Of a stretch of DNA of 38,129 nt, positions 7,739 to 16,388 are shown one piece after another. The translations under genes were made by a program, and so were the position numbers. The notes under the pieces are model-generated. The model was not told the origin of the DNA. It saw only the letters and a list, made by a program, of their open reading frames with translations, and did no database searches. How positions within the stretch are numbered: the first letter of the stretch is position 1; each line of letters opens with the position of its first letter. Source of the DNA: Planctomycetota bacterium (GTDB lineage Bacteria > Planctomycetota > B15-G4); the NCBI GenBank assembly GCA_029259725.1, contig JAJDER010000030.1, positions 1 through 38,129 of the forward strand, read 5' to 3'.

Positions 7739-9784
7739 GTGGACTCGCGCGACGTCGATCCCGTGCTGGTGGAGATCTTCGAGGCCGAGGTCTCGGAGGC
7801 GGTCGACGTCATCCAGGCCGACGTGCTGCGCCTCGAGCAGGGCGACCCGGATGCCGATGGGCTGCTCGAGGAGGTGTTGCGGCTCGCCCATGACGTGAAG
7901 GGTTCGGCGCGCGTGCTCGGGTTCTCCGACGCCGGCGAGTTGTCCCACGCCCTCGAGGACCGACTCGTGCGCTGGCGCGGTGCCGAACGCGCTGTGCCCG
8001 AAGAGGCCGACCTGGTGCTGCGCGCTGCCGACACGCTCCGCGCGCTGGCGAAGGCCCCTGAGGACGCGGCGCTGCTCGAGGCCACCGCGACGCTCATTCC
8101 CGCGTTGCGCACCGTCGGCGATCCCGCGCGGACCGCGCCCTCCGCGGAGCGCGAGTCGCAGCCGCCCCGGCCCGAACGGCCGTCCCGCAGCTCGGTCGAC
8201 CAGGCCGCCACGGTCAAGGTCAGCGGCGATGCCCTCGGCCTCGTGCGCACCGGCGTGTCCGCGCTCCTGGCCGACTCCTTCATCGCCGAGAGTCATGCGG
8301 GCCGGCTCTTCGAGGCCCTCGGCGAGATCGTCCGCGAGGAACTCCCGGAGGGCGCCTCGAGCAGCTTCGCCCGCGCGCGGACGCAGATGCGCGACGCGGT
8401 CCAGGGCATGCAATCCGTCGTGCGCCTGCTCAACGCCCACGCCAAGACCCTCGCCGAGCATGCGCGCACGCTCGGTGTCGCCCCCGTCACCGGCTTGATC
8501 GTGCATCTCGAACGCACGGTGCGCGACGCCGCACGGACCGTGGGCCGCGAGGTGGACTTCGACGTGGACGGCCGCGACATGTTGCTCGACGCGCAGTTCC
8601 TCGAGCCGCTCAAGGCGCCCCTCACGCACCTGTTGCGCAACGCCGTGGACCACGGCCTCGAGTCCGCCGCGTGTCGCCTCGGTGCCGGGAAGCCGACCAT
8701 CGGCAGGATCCGCGTGCGCCTCAGCAGCGATGGCGAGCACTTCGAGATCGTGGTCACGGACGACGGTCGCGGCCTGGATCTGGAGCGCCTGCGCGATCGC
8801 CTCGGCGAGGCGGCCGAGGGCATGAGCGACCAGGAGATCATGAACACGATCTTCCGCCCCGGCGTCACGACCCGCGAAACGGCCACGCTCATCTCGGGCC
8901 GCGGCGTGGGTCTCGACTCGGTGGCGACGATGGTGCGCGACCTCGGCGGTCGTGTCTTCGTCACCAGCCACGCCGGCCAGGGCAGCACCTTCCGACTGAT
9001 CCTGCCGATGTGCCTGTCCGTGGTGGAGGGCATCGTCGCCGAAGCGGGCGGCGTGCGTTTCGTCGTCCCGACCAGCGGTCTCGACGACGTGGGCGTCGCC
9101 GGAGGAGACGAGCTTCCGCTGGCCGAAGTGTTCGGCATGCAGGCCGGCCGACCCAAGCACAGCTTGCGCCTTCACGGTCACGAGGGCGTGGTCGCGGTGG
9201 GTGTGGAGTTCGCGGCCTACGCGACGCTCGACGTGGTCACGCTGCCGCTGCCGTCCCACCTCGGCCACGTGCCCCACGTGATCGGCGCGACGATCCTCAA
9301 CCGAGGCGACCCGGCGCTGATCCTGGATGCTCGCGGACTCGCCGACCATCTGCTCGGGGCCGGCGCGCCCGAGGTGCGACGCGTCCCCGCGGGGGATCTC
9401 GGCCCGCCGACCGTGCTGGTCGCCGACGACAGCACGACGATGCGTACGCAGCTCGCGACCGCGCTCGAGGAGGCGGGCTTCCGTGTCGAGACCGCGGAGG
9501 ATGCCGCGCAGGCCGTGGCCGCTCTCGGAGCGCGCGCCTTCGACGCGGTCGTCAGTGACATCCAGATGCCCGGGGGCAGCGGCTTCGACGTGCTGGACGC
9601 CGCGCCCGACGACATCCCCGTGGTGCTCTGCACCGCCTACCCGGACGAACAGGGTCGGGAGCGCGCCCGCCAGGGCGGCGCCCTGCACTACTTCGCCAAG
9701 GACACCGGCATCGGCGCACGCGTCGTGCTGGCGCTCCTGGCGGCCCTGCCCAACACCCCCACCATCGAAGGAGCGATCCCATGA
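7739..9784 (+). CDS. cheA: Hybrid chemotaxis-type histidine kinase CheA-REC (WspE-like)
   Basis: 681 residues from a GTG three bases after the receptor stop. Order: HPt domain with LAHDVKGSARVLGF (phospho-acceptor His51); linker; dimerisation region about 158-245; HATPase with N-box HLLRNAVDHG (297-306), G1 DDGRG (341-345) and G2 GRGVG (387-391); CheW-like regulatory domain about 423-545; receiver domain 557-670 with Asp563/Asp564, phospho-acceptor Asp607 (SDIQMPG), Thr632 and Lys654. All catalytic landmarks are present. There is no P2 (CheY/CheB docking) domain. A CheA with a C-terminal receiver next to a REC-GGDEF gene is the WspE/WspR arrangement. Stop overlaps the next start by 4 nt. Confidence 0.92.
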   Translation: MDSRDVDPVLVEIFEAEVSEAVDVIQADVLRLEQGDPDADGLLEEVLRLAHDVKGSARVLGFSDAGELSHALEDRLVRWRGAERAVPEEADLVLRAADTLRALAKAPEDAALLEATATLIPALRTVGDPARTAPSAERESQPPRPERPSRSSVDQAATVKVSGDALGLVRTGVSALLADSFIAESHAGRLFEALGEIVREELPEGASSSFARARTQMRDAVQGMQSVVRLLNAHAKTLAEHARTLGVAPVTGLIVHLERTVRDAARTVGREVDFDVDGRDMLLDAQFLEPLKAPLTHLLRNAVDHGLESAACRLGAGKPTIGRIRVRLSSDGEHFEIVVTDDGRGLDLERLRDRLGEAAEGMSDQEIMNTIFRPGVTTRETATLISGRGVGLDSVATMVRDLGGRVFVTSHAGQGSTFRLILPMCLSVVEGIVAEAGGVRFVVPTSGLDDVGVAGGDELPLAEVFGMQAGRPKHSLRLHGHEGVVAVGVEFAAYATLDVVTLPLPSHLGHVPHVIGATILNRGDPALILDARGLADHLLGAGAPEVRRVPAGDLGPPTVLVADDSTTMRTQLATALEEAGFRVETAEDAAQAVAALGARAFDAVVSDIQMPGGSGFDVLDAAPDDIPVVLCTAYPDEQGRERARQGGALHYFAKDTGIGARVVLALLAALPNTPTIEGAIP

Positions 9785-10704
9785 GGACACGTGTACTGGT
9801 CGTCGATGACAGCGCCACGATTCGAGCGCTGCTCACCAAGGTCCTGCAGAACGAGGGCATGGACGTCATCATCGCGCACGACGGCCTCGAGGCCATCGAG
9901 CGGCTCTCGCCGGAGGAGGACATCCACGTCATCCTGACCGACCTGCGCATGCCCAACATGGACGGACTCGACCTGATCAAGGCCATCCGCGCGCGCGAAC
10001 GCCTGCGCTCGATCCCGGTGATCATGCTCACGTCGAGCAGCGAGACCGACGACCACCGCGACAACCTCGTCGCCGGCGCCAACGACTACATCCAGAAGGA
10101 CAAGCTCGATCACCAGCTCATGGTGGCCAAGATCAACAACTACGCGGAGCTCCGGAAGAGCCAGCTCGTGGCCGAGCAGGCCAGCTGGACCGACGGGCTC
10201 ACGCAGCTCGGCAACCGGCGCTTCGGCGAGATCCGGCTGGAGGAGGAGGTCGAACGCGCGCGCCGCTACGGCCACCCGCTCTCGGTGTGCCTGGTCGACA
10301 TCGACCACTTCAAGAAGGTCAACGACACGCTCGGGCACGCGGCCGGCGATGACGTGCTGAAGTGGGTCGCGGCGCGCCTGACCCAGGTCTCGCGCGGCAC
10401 CGACATCGTGTCGCGCTGGGGCGGTGAGGAGTTCCTCTTCGCGTTCCCCGAGACCTCGCTCGAAGAGGCCGCTCAGATCATGGAGCGCTTCCGCAGCCAC
10501 CTCGCGGCGACCCCGGTGGACATGCAGGCGCTGGATGCCAACGTGCCCGTGACCGTCTCCGGCGGCGTGGCCGAACTCGAGGCCGAGGACACCGTGGCCG
10601 CGCTGGTGGATCGCGCCGACCGTGCGCTGTACGAGGCCAAGGAGACCGGCCGCAATCGCCTGCTCATGTGGCAGCTGGGGCAGCTGCGCCCCGTCGCGGC
10701 CTGA
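9781..10704 (+). CDS. Response regulator diguanylate cyclase (REC-GGDEF, WspR-like)
   Basis: 307 residues; ATG 9781 has AAGGAG with a 7-nt spacer and overlaps the cheA stop. Receiver domain 1-120 has the acidic pair at 9-10, phospho-acceptor Asp54 (LTDLRMPNMDG), and Lys106. The GGDEF domain (about 135-300) begins DGLTQLGNRR, binds metal through VDIDHFKKVND, and carries the intact active-site motif GGEEF at 214-218. RGTD at 205-208, five residues before it, is the RxxD inhibitory site, so product feedback is expected. Reaction: two GTP to cyclic di-GMP, predicted to be switched on by phosphoryl transfer from the upstream kinase. Output is therefore a second messenger rather than a flagellar motor. 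Confidence 0.94.
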   Translation: MRTRVLVVDDSATIRALLTKVLQNEGMDVIIAHDGLEAIERLSPEEDIHVILTDLRMPNMDGLDLIKAIRARERLRSIPVIMLTSSSETDDHRDNLVAGANDYIQKDKLDHQLMVAKINNYAELRKSQLVAEQASWTDGLTQLGNRRFGEIRLEEEVERARRYGHPLSVCLVDIDHFKKVNDTLGHAAGDDVLKWVAARLTQVSRGTDIVSRWGGEEFLFAFPETSLEEAAQIMERFRSHLAATPVDMQALDANVPVTVSGGVAELEAEDTVAALVDRADRALYEAKETGRNRLLMWQLGQLRPVAA

Positions 10705-10734
10705 CCCTCGGACCCGGGCGGGTCGCGGAAAGCC

Positions 10735-11595
10735 TCAGCGTTCGCGCACCGGGATCTCGCGCGGAAGGCCCGGGATGCGCATGGGCCAGAAGCGCGTGAA
10801 CTCGAGCCTGCTCCCGTCGGGCGCGCTCAGCCGGAGCCCCACGTCGAGGGACGTGCCCAGGGATGGTCCGCGTCCGACCTTGACCAGGATGGTGTCGAAG
10901 GCGTCGGTCAGTTGCACCGGCACGCGCTGCACCGCCACGCTCCCCTCCGGCGGAGCCGGTGCATCGATGACCAGCTTGCCGTCGTAGCGCACCTGGACGC
11001 GGCCGCGGTAGGTGAGGTGAAGCACGGCATCCTGATCGGGCCACGTCGCGTCGGGCCGGTTGCGCTCGACCACCGTGTACGCGTAGGCGACGACGTCACC
11101 GGTCCGGTCTCCGGTGAGGGCCTCCATCGGAACCTTCTCGTCGGCCGTGGAGAAACCTCGCCACTCGCGGCGGCGCGCGCGGTCCTTGGTGAACACCTCA
11201 CGCAGTCCGGCCTCATCGACCCACTGTTCGTCGAATCCGAGTTCTCCGTCGGCCGCCCACGTGCCCACCACGAGCCCGCGGTCCATGTGCACCGCATCGG
11301 CTGCAGGAGCAGGCGGGGTCGAGGCCTCGTCGTCGCGCGCGGGTGAGGCCGCGGCGCGCGGTTCGGCCGTCGTGCTCGGGCCGGTCTGCGGCGCGGGGAC
11401 CGGCGCGGTGACGGCCGCGGCGCCGGGGTCGCTCACCGAGGGGGTGGGGTCGGGGGTGGGCGCGACGGGTTCGCCGCAGGCGAGGGCCAACAGGAGCGGG
11501 GCGAGGATCAACATGGCGAGGGCGGCGCTGCCCGGGCGGAGATCGGAGCAGCGGTCCTTGGGGTTCGGGAGGTGGGAAGGGCGCGGGCGTGACAT
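10735..11595 (-). CDS. Proline-rich lipoprotein with C-terminal beta-sandwich-like domain
   Basis: 286 residues. The start at 11595 (ATG, no clear Shine-Dalgarno) gives a rather long positive N-region before the hydrophobic stretch AMLILAPLLLALACG with a lipobox ending LACG (Cys40). An ATG at 11514 would start inside that stretch. Residues 45-100 are a Pro/Ala/Thr linker, as in lipoproteins that reach away from the membrane. The last 180 residues look like a ligand-binding beta-sandwich: VVAYAYTVVE, GRVQVRYDGKLVID, DTILVKVGRG, LDVGLRLSAPDG follow the order seen in PA14/galactose-binding-like modules of exported enzymes, but no enzyme domain is attached. Function unknown. It sits 12 nt downstream of queG and may be cotranscribed. 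Confidence 0.72.
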   Translation of the reverse strand: MSRPRPSHLPNPKDRCSDLRPGSAALAMLILAPLLLALACGEPVAPTPDPTPSVSDPGAAAVTAPVPAPQTGPSTTAEPRAAASPARDDEASTPPAPAADAVHMDRGLVVGTWAADGELGFDEQWVDEAGLREVFTKDRARRREWRGFSTADEKVPMEALTGDRTGDVVAYAYTVVERNRPDATWPDQDAVLHLTYRGRVQVRYDGKLVIDAPAPPEGSVAVQRVPVQLTDAFDTILVKVGRGPSLGTSLDVGLRLSAPDGSRLEFTRFWPMRIPGLPREIPVRER

Positions 11596-11607
11596 GGGCC
11601 CCGCATT

Positions 11608-12621
11608 CTAGACATCGGAGGGGGGTGGCCGGGTGAGCGACACGTTGCGGAGCAGGCCGGCGCGGCGAGTGCGCTCCACCGGCGTGCTCGAGAAATGGCG
11701 CCGGAAGGACTCCTCCGCGCGACGCCCGAGTTCGGGCGGGGTGACATCGACGAGGTCCGATCGCGGCACGAAGGGCGGCCCGACGCCGCAAGCGGTGGAG
11801 CCCCGGCCGACGCCTGGGGCCGGCCCGCCGTTGCGGACGGCGCCGTCGGCGGCGGGGTCGGGAGCCTGCCGAAGGGCTGCGGGGGGGCGAGCCGGGTGGG
11901 GGCAGGCGGCCAGGCAGTCGTCGCAACCGAAGGCGCGTTGGTCGAGCAGCCGCGCGAAGCGGTCGGGCACCTCTCCGCGATGCTCGATGGTCCAGTACGA
12001 GAGGCAGAGGCGGGCATCGAGGCCGCGCGCGCCGTCCAGGGCCCCGGTCGGGCAGGCGTCGAGGCAGGCGGTGCAGGTCCCGCACCGGTCGAGGCCCGGC
12101 GTGTCCGGCGGGAGCGCGGCGTCGAGGATGACCTCGCCGAGCAGCGTCCAGGGCCCGTGGGTCTCGTCCAGGAGCAGCGTGTTGCGGCCGATCCAGCCCA
12201 GTCCGGCACGCGCGGCCAAGGCGCGCTCGAGGAGCGGCGCGGTGTCGACGCACACGCGAGTGGCCACGCCCGGGAGCAGTGTCTCGAGCTCGGACACGGC
12301 GTCACGCAGGGCCGCCTTGAGCGTGTGGTGGTAGTCCTCGCCGCGCGCATAGCCGGCCACGCTGCCCCGGCCGTCGGTGGCCGGATACGCGGTGGTCGTG
12401 CAGATCACCGTGCGCGCGCCGGGCAGCAGCCGGCCCGGATCGGCGCGCCCGGCGGGCTCCCGCGCCAGGTAGTCCATGGACCCATGGCGACCCTGGGCGA
12501 CCCAGGTCGACACGTGATCGGCCACCGGCTCGGCCGACGTGAAGCCCACGCGCGCGAACCCCCGCGCGAGGAACAGGGCGCGGATCTGCTCGCGGAGTCG
12601 GACGGTCGGCCCGTCACCCAT
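11608..12621 (-). CDS. queG: Epoxyqueuosine reductase QueG
   Basis: 337 residues from ATG 12621, preceded by GAGGA with an 8-nt spacer; the longer in-frame reading back to 12672 has no such site. The N-terminal cobalamin-binding part contains ARTVICTTTAYP and the conserved DTAPLLERALAARAGLGWIG segment with the catalytic-type Asp. The ferredoxin-like part has CGTCTACLDACPTGAL and then FGCDDCLAACP, giving ligands for two [4Fe-4S] clusters. Reaction: reduction of epoxyqueuosine to queuosine in the wobble position of GUN-decoding tRNAs, in the cytoplasm. A Pro/Ala/Gly-rich insertion of about 45 residues follows the second cluster (ARPPAALRQAP onward), unlike the compact E. coli form. Divergent from the lipoprotein at 12662 with 40 bp between starts. 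Confidence 0.93.
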   Translation of the reverse strand: MGDGPTVRLREQIRALFLARGFARVGFTSAEPVADHVSTWVAQGRHGSMDYLAREPAGRADPGRLLPGARTVICTTTAYPATDGRGSVAGYARGEDYHHTLKAALRDAVSELETLLPGVATRVCVDTAPLLERALAARAGLGWIGRNTLLLDETHGPWTLLGEVILDAALPPDTPGLDRCGTCTACLDACPTGALDGARGLDARLCLSYWTIEHRGEVPDRFARLLDQRAFGCDDCLAACPHPARPPAALRQAPDPAADGAVRNGGPAPGVGRGSTACGVGPPFVPRSDLVDVTPPELGRRAEESFRRHFSSTPVERTRRAGLLRNVSLTRPPPSDV

Positions 12622-12661
12622 GCGCCGGTTCCTCGGGGGAGCCCCTGTGTACCATGAGCGC

Positions 12662-14275
12662 ATGAGGTGCATGGCAGCGATGGCGGTCGCCGCGGCGACC
12701 CTTCTGTGCAGTGCGTGCGGCAGGCCGCCGGAGGTCGAGGGGGAGGCCTGGCCGCTGACGGTCGACGAGCCCGGCGTGGTCGGTTACGCGGCGATGCCCG
12801 CGGCGCCGAGCTCACTGTTGCACGGCGTGGCCGCCGACGTCCTCGGGTGGCAACCGGAGGGCCTGGCGCAGGTCCTGCCCGTCGCCGTCGTGCACCTCGA
12901 CCCGACGACGTTCGGCGGGCGCTTCGCGGTCGTGCTGGCCGTGGAGGACGGCACCGCCTTCCTCGACTCACTCGACCGGTGCGCCTCGGTCGAACCGCTC
13001 GGGAGTGGCGAGTACCAGGCGCTGGTGCGACGCGACAGCGAGCTTGCCCGGGGGCTCACGGCCCTGGACGCCATGCTGTCGGCTGGCTCGCGCACCGATC
13101 AGATCATGGCCGCGCTCTCCGCCATGGGCGACACCGGGCCGCAGGTCATCGACTTCCACGCCCTCGTGGATGACGGGCTGGCGGTGATCACGCCGTCCTT
13201 CGAGGCCCGTGGCGTGACCAGCGCCTTCGCGCGGCGCGTCTCGGGTCTGCGCCGCCAGGCCGCCGAGCTGCCGGCCGGCGGCGGAGGCCGGCCACCCGAA
13301 GCGGGACTGATCGTGTCCTTCGACGTCACGCGCGGCCGCGTCGTCTACCACGAGCAGATCAAGCACGCCGTCGATGGGCTGCGCACCCTCGTGGTCGGCG
13401 CTCAGGGCGCGGGCCTGGGGATGCTCCTGAACGACAGCCTGGGCGATCGCGACGGAGCCTCCGTCGACAGGCCGGAACTGCCCGAGATCTCCTGGGACAC
13501 GGTCCAGGCGCTGATGGAGATGGCGGACCTCGGGTCGGTGCGCGCGGTCCAGCTGAGCGTCCGACTCGACACGGCGGCGCTGGCCGACCTGCAGACGACG
13601 ACGCCGGAGGTGAGTGGGTTCGTGATGCGCATCGACCAGGATCCGACGAGTCCGGTGGGGCGACTGATGGCCTCGGCGGCGCCGGCGCCGAGGGTGCCCG
13701 AAGCGCTCGGTGTGGGACGTGCCGAGCCGGATCCCTTCGCGCGCGCGCTGGCGGACTTCATGCTGCCGCTGGCCGAGTCCGAGCACGGGCGGGGTGGCCC
13801 CGCGCGCGCGTCGATCGAGTCCCTGCACGAGTTGCTGTTGCCGTGGGCCGGGGTGATCACGGTGCTCCCCTGGAGTGGGAGTGGCCTGGTCGCCGCACCC
13901 CTGCGCGACCCGTCCGCCGTGGATCCGCCCGCCCTGCTGGCCTGGTTCGAGCCGTTGCTCGCCGGGACCGGCATCTCGCTCGAGGGTCGGATCGACAGCA
14001 CGGCCGACGGCCGCTGGCAAGGCCTCGACGACGCCGGCGAGCCGGTGCTCACCGCGGGGGTCCACGACGACGTGCTCTGGATCGGTCCGGGCGACATCCG
14101 CGATCCGCCTCGCGCGCTGCTCGAGTCGGCGTCCGCCTCGGCGCGTGGCCCGATGCCCGGGTCGGGTCCGGCGCTCATGCTCGTGGATGACCTGGTGCAG
14201 GTCCTGCTCGAGGTCTCGGGAGACGGCGAGTGGCAGCTGGACGTGCACTGGGAGCCGGACCTGCTCGAGCGATGA
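12662..14275 (+). CDS. Large lipoprotein of unknown function
   Basis: 537 residues. ATG 12662 begins MRCMAAMAVAAATLLCSACG, a lipoprotein signal with lipobox CSAC (cleavage before Cys19). The mature protein is alpha/beta, rich in small residues, with segments resembling proteins that are measured against the membrane such as AVVLAVEDGTAFLDSLDRC, LIVSFDVTRGRVVYHEQIKHAV and ALMEMADLGSVRAVQLSV. It loosely recalls DUF3352-type exported proteins, but I cannot claim a family. It overlaps the next gene by 4 nt and heads a four-gene unit with two membrane proteins and ArfB; the first three probably act together in the envelope. The ribosome site is weak. Confidence 0.75.
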   Translation: MRCMAAMAVAAATLLCSACGRPPEVEGEAWPLTVDEPGVVGYAAMPAAPSSLLHGVAADVLGWQPEGLAQVLPVAVVHLDPTTFGGRFAVVLAVEDGTAFLDSLDRCASVEPLGSGEYQALVRRDSELARGLTALDAMLSAGSRTDQIMAALSAMGDTGPQVIDFHALVDDGLAVITPSFEARGVTSAFARRVSGLRRQAAELPAGGGGRPPEAGLIVSFDVTRGRVVYHEQIKHAVDGLRTLVVGAQGAGLGMLLNDSLGDRDGASVDRPELPEISWDTVQALMEMADLGSVRAVQLSVRLDTAALADLQTTTPEVSGFVMRIDQDPTSPVGRLMASAAPAPRVPEALGVGRAEPDPFARALADFMLPLAESEHGRGGPARASIESLHELLLPWAGVITVLPWSGSGLVAAPLRDPSAVDPPALLAWFEPLLAGTGISLEGRIDSTADGRWQGLDDAGEPVLTAGVHDDVLWIGPGDIRDPPRALLESASASARGPMPGSGPALMLVDDLVQVLLEVSGDGEWQLDVHWEPDLLER

Positions 14276-14988
14276 CGCCGATCCGCGCCGCCCTCCTCCT
14301 CGTCGCGCTGCTCTCGGCGGCCGGGGCGTGGCTGGTGAGCGAGCGCGAGCTGGTCTTCGAGCCGGACGTGATCACGACCTGGCGCGCCGAGCACGTCGAC
14401 GACCGGCCGCTCACGGCGGCGCAGGAGAGCGAGTTCCGAGCCATTCGCGGAGCGACCCGGCGCCAGGACCTGCTGCTGCTGTTGGCGGCGCTCGCCGTCG
14501 GGGCTCTCGCCGTGGCCGTGTGGCCGGCCGCCGCGCGGACGGCCGGCGGGACGGTGCCCGCCGTGCTGGCACTGGGCGCGGTCGTGCTGCTCGGGTGGTC
14601 GCTCTCCATGTCGGTGAACAATCAGATCCACCGCGCCGTGGCGGGGGAGTGGACGCTCTCCGACGACGCCTTCGAGAGCTTCACCGGACCGCTCGCGTCG
14701 CTGCTCGCCGACTACCGCGAGCGGATTCCCGAGGACGAGGCCGTGATCCTGGTGGGCGTGGATCCGTTCGCGCTCAACGTCGCGTCGTGGGCCCTGTACC
14801 CGCGGCCGATGTACATGCTGGTGCGGCCCATCCCGCAGACCTACACGCTGTTCCAGGTCCGCGATGAGATCGCCGGGACGGCCCTGGCCGCCGATCATCC
14901 CGGGCGCTGGGTCGTGCACGTCACGGTCATGGCCCAGGGCGGCGCCGAACGGACCGGCCGCGCGGACCTGCTGAAGGTGGACGAGTGA
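14272..14988 (+). CDS. Membrane protein with periplasmic C-terminal domain, possible partner of the GT-C protein
   Basis: 238 residues; ATG 14272 overlaps the lipoprotein stop (ATGA). Hydrophobic segments at about 4-22, 63-84 and 90-112 give three predicted membrane helices. The remaining 125 residues are soluble and contain EAVILVGVDPFALNVASWAL followed by YPRPMYMLVRP. That strand-turn-Y-P-R arrangement is what many GT-C glycosyltransferases carry in the soluble domain after their membrane part, whereas the next gene, a GT-C-like protein, lacks such a tail. My inference is that this protein supplies the missing soluble domain. No catalytic residue can be named. Confidence 0.68.
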   Translation: MTPIRAALLLVALLSAAGAWLVSERELVFEPDVITTWRAEHVDDRPLTAAQESEFRAIRGATRRQDLLLLLAALAVGALAVAVWPAAARTAGGTVPAVLALGAVVLLGWSLSMSVNNQIHRAVAGEWTLSDDAFESFTGPLASLLADYRERIPEDEAVILVGVDPFALNVASWALYPRPMYMLVRPIPQTYTLFQVRDEIAGTALAADHPGRWVVHVTVMAQGGAERTGRADLLKVDE

Positions 14989-16388
14989 GCGCGGCCGTCG
15001 GGGTGGGCCTGGTGGCGCTCCAGATCCTGGCGGGTCTGTTCCTCGCGCGCCGACTCGGCCGGGCCGGCGAGCCCTGGTGGGCACGGGCCTCGCTGGCCTT
15101 CGCGCTGGGCGGCGCGGTCATCGGGCTGGCGCAGGTGGCACTCTCCGCGCTGGGCTTCGCGGCGGGGCTGGGCGTGCCGGTGGGGATCGCGGTCGTCTCC
15201 GTGCTGGCTGCGAGGCTGCCCCGGCAGCCTGCTTCCACGCCTGCTTCGACGGCCGCTTCGACGGCCGCGGCATCCACGCCCTTGCCGGCGACCGATGGCC
15301 TCGATCGGCACGCGCGTCGCGTGTTGCTGGGCCTGACGCTGGTCGTCGGGTTGGTCGGCGCGTCGGCCTCGGCGGGCCTTCCTTTCCGCAGCGACGGCAG
15401 CAAGTTCTGGGCGCCGCGGGCACGCGAGCTCGCCACCGCCGGCGCGCTCGAGGTGCCGGCCCTGGTCGATGAGTACCGCGTCGCCTTCCACAGGACCTAT
15501 CCGCTGCTGGTGCCGACGCTGCTCGCACCCGCGTTCGCGCACTCGTCGCCCGACGCGATGGTCGGAGCCAAGGTCGTGCTCGCGGCCTATCACCTGGCGC
15601 TGCTGGGACTGGTGGCGGCGGCGCTGCTCCGCTGCGGGCCTCGCGGTGGGTGGGTGTTGCTCGCCTTCCTCGGCAGTCCCTTGCTGATGCGGACGGAGAT
15701 CCGCGAGTCGGTGGTGGCGGGCGGGTTCGTGGACGAGGTCGTGGCGGTCTACCTGTTGTTGCTCGTGATGACCGTGGAGCGCTTGCGGGGCGCGGTGGCG
15801 CGGGACGGGGGGACGGGCGCCGTGCTGCTCGCGGTGCTCGTCGGCGCGGCGCTGGTGGCCACCAAGCTGGAGGGGGCGCTGGCGCTGGCCTGCGTGCTCG
15901 TCGCGGTGCTGCTCGCCGGGCCGCGTGGACGCGGGAAGATGCTGGTCGTGTGCGGCGGCGTGCTGCTCTTGTCGGTGCCGACGCTCTGGATCCGCGGCGG
16001 GGTGATTCCCGACGAGCCGATCGTGTCGTGGGCCGGGCTGGTCGACCCGGCGTCCCTCGGCGCACGCTTCGTGCCCGTGCTCTACGAGGTGTTCGCCACC
16101 CTCCTCGATGCGTCCGCGTTGGGCCTGCTGCCGCTGTTGGTCGTCGTCGTGCTCACCGGCCTGCCGGGCCGCGGCCGGGCCTACCCGCGTCTGCTGCTGC
16201 TCGGGCTGCTCGGCTTCCTGGTCCTGGTCTACCTGGGCACCACCATGGACGTCGCGCGTCACGTGCACACCAGCGCCCATCGCCTGCTGTTCCAGTGGAT
16301 GCCGGCGCTGGCCCTGCTCGCGGCCCGCGCTCTCCAGCGCGCCCGAGAGGACGATGTCGCCGCGTCGCCCGAGGCTGCCGGCGGATGA
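14985..16388 (+). CDS. Polytopic GT-C-like glycosyltransferase
   Basis: 467 residues from a GTG overlapping the previous stop, with AAGGTGG five bases upstream. Roughly eleven hydrophobic segments. The first large external loop contains SDGSKFWAPRARELATAGAL (Asp137) and later YPLLVPTLLAPAF, the D-x-x-x-W-x-x-K/R-A plus Y-P-L-L-x-P pattern of GT39/PMT-type enzymes that use polyprenyl-phosphate sugars. Residues 82-100 are a low-complexity linker built from repeats of P/A-A-S-T. The C-terminus lacks a periplasmic domain. Likely adds a sugar to a lipid or protein on the outer face of the inner membrane; donor and acceptor unknown. Overlaps arfB by 4 nt. Confidence 0.75.
   Translation: MSAAVGVGLVALQILAGLFLARRLGRAGEPWWARASLAFALGGAVIGLAQVALSALGFAAGLGVPVGIAVVSVLAARLPRQPASTPASTAASTAAASTPLPATDGLDRHARRVLLGLTLVVGLVGASASAGLPFRSDGSKFWAPRARELATAGALEVPALVDEYRVAFHRTYPLLVPTLLAPAFAHSSPDAMVGAKVVLAAYHLALLGLVAAALLRCGPRGGWVLLAFLGSPLLMRTEIRESVVAGGFVDEVVAVYLLLLVMTVERLRGAVARDGGTGAVLLAVLVGAALVATKLEGALALACVLVAVLLAGPRGRGKMLVVCGGVLLLSVPTLWIRGGVIPDEPIVSWAGLVDPASLGARFVPVLYEVFATLLDASALGLLPLLVVVVLTGLPGRGRAYPRLLLLGLLGFLVLVYLGTTMDVARHVHTSAHRLLFQWMPALALLAARALQRAREDDVAASPEAAGG

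Noticed and set aside
5840..9790. 1316-codon open frame on the minus strand opposite the chemosensory operon
   Set aside because: His/Arg/Gly-rich composition with no domains. It is the high-GC shadow of genes whose plus-strand products have complete catalytic motifs.
12539..12661. Upstream extension of the large lipoprotein
   Set aside because: It would bury the lipoprotein signal peptide 41 residues in and overlap the divergent queG start.
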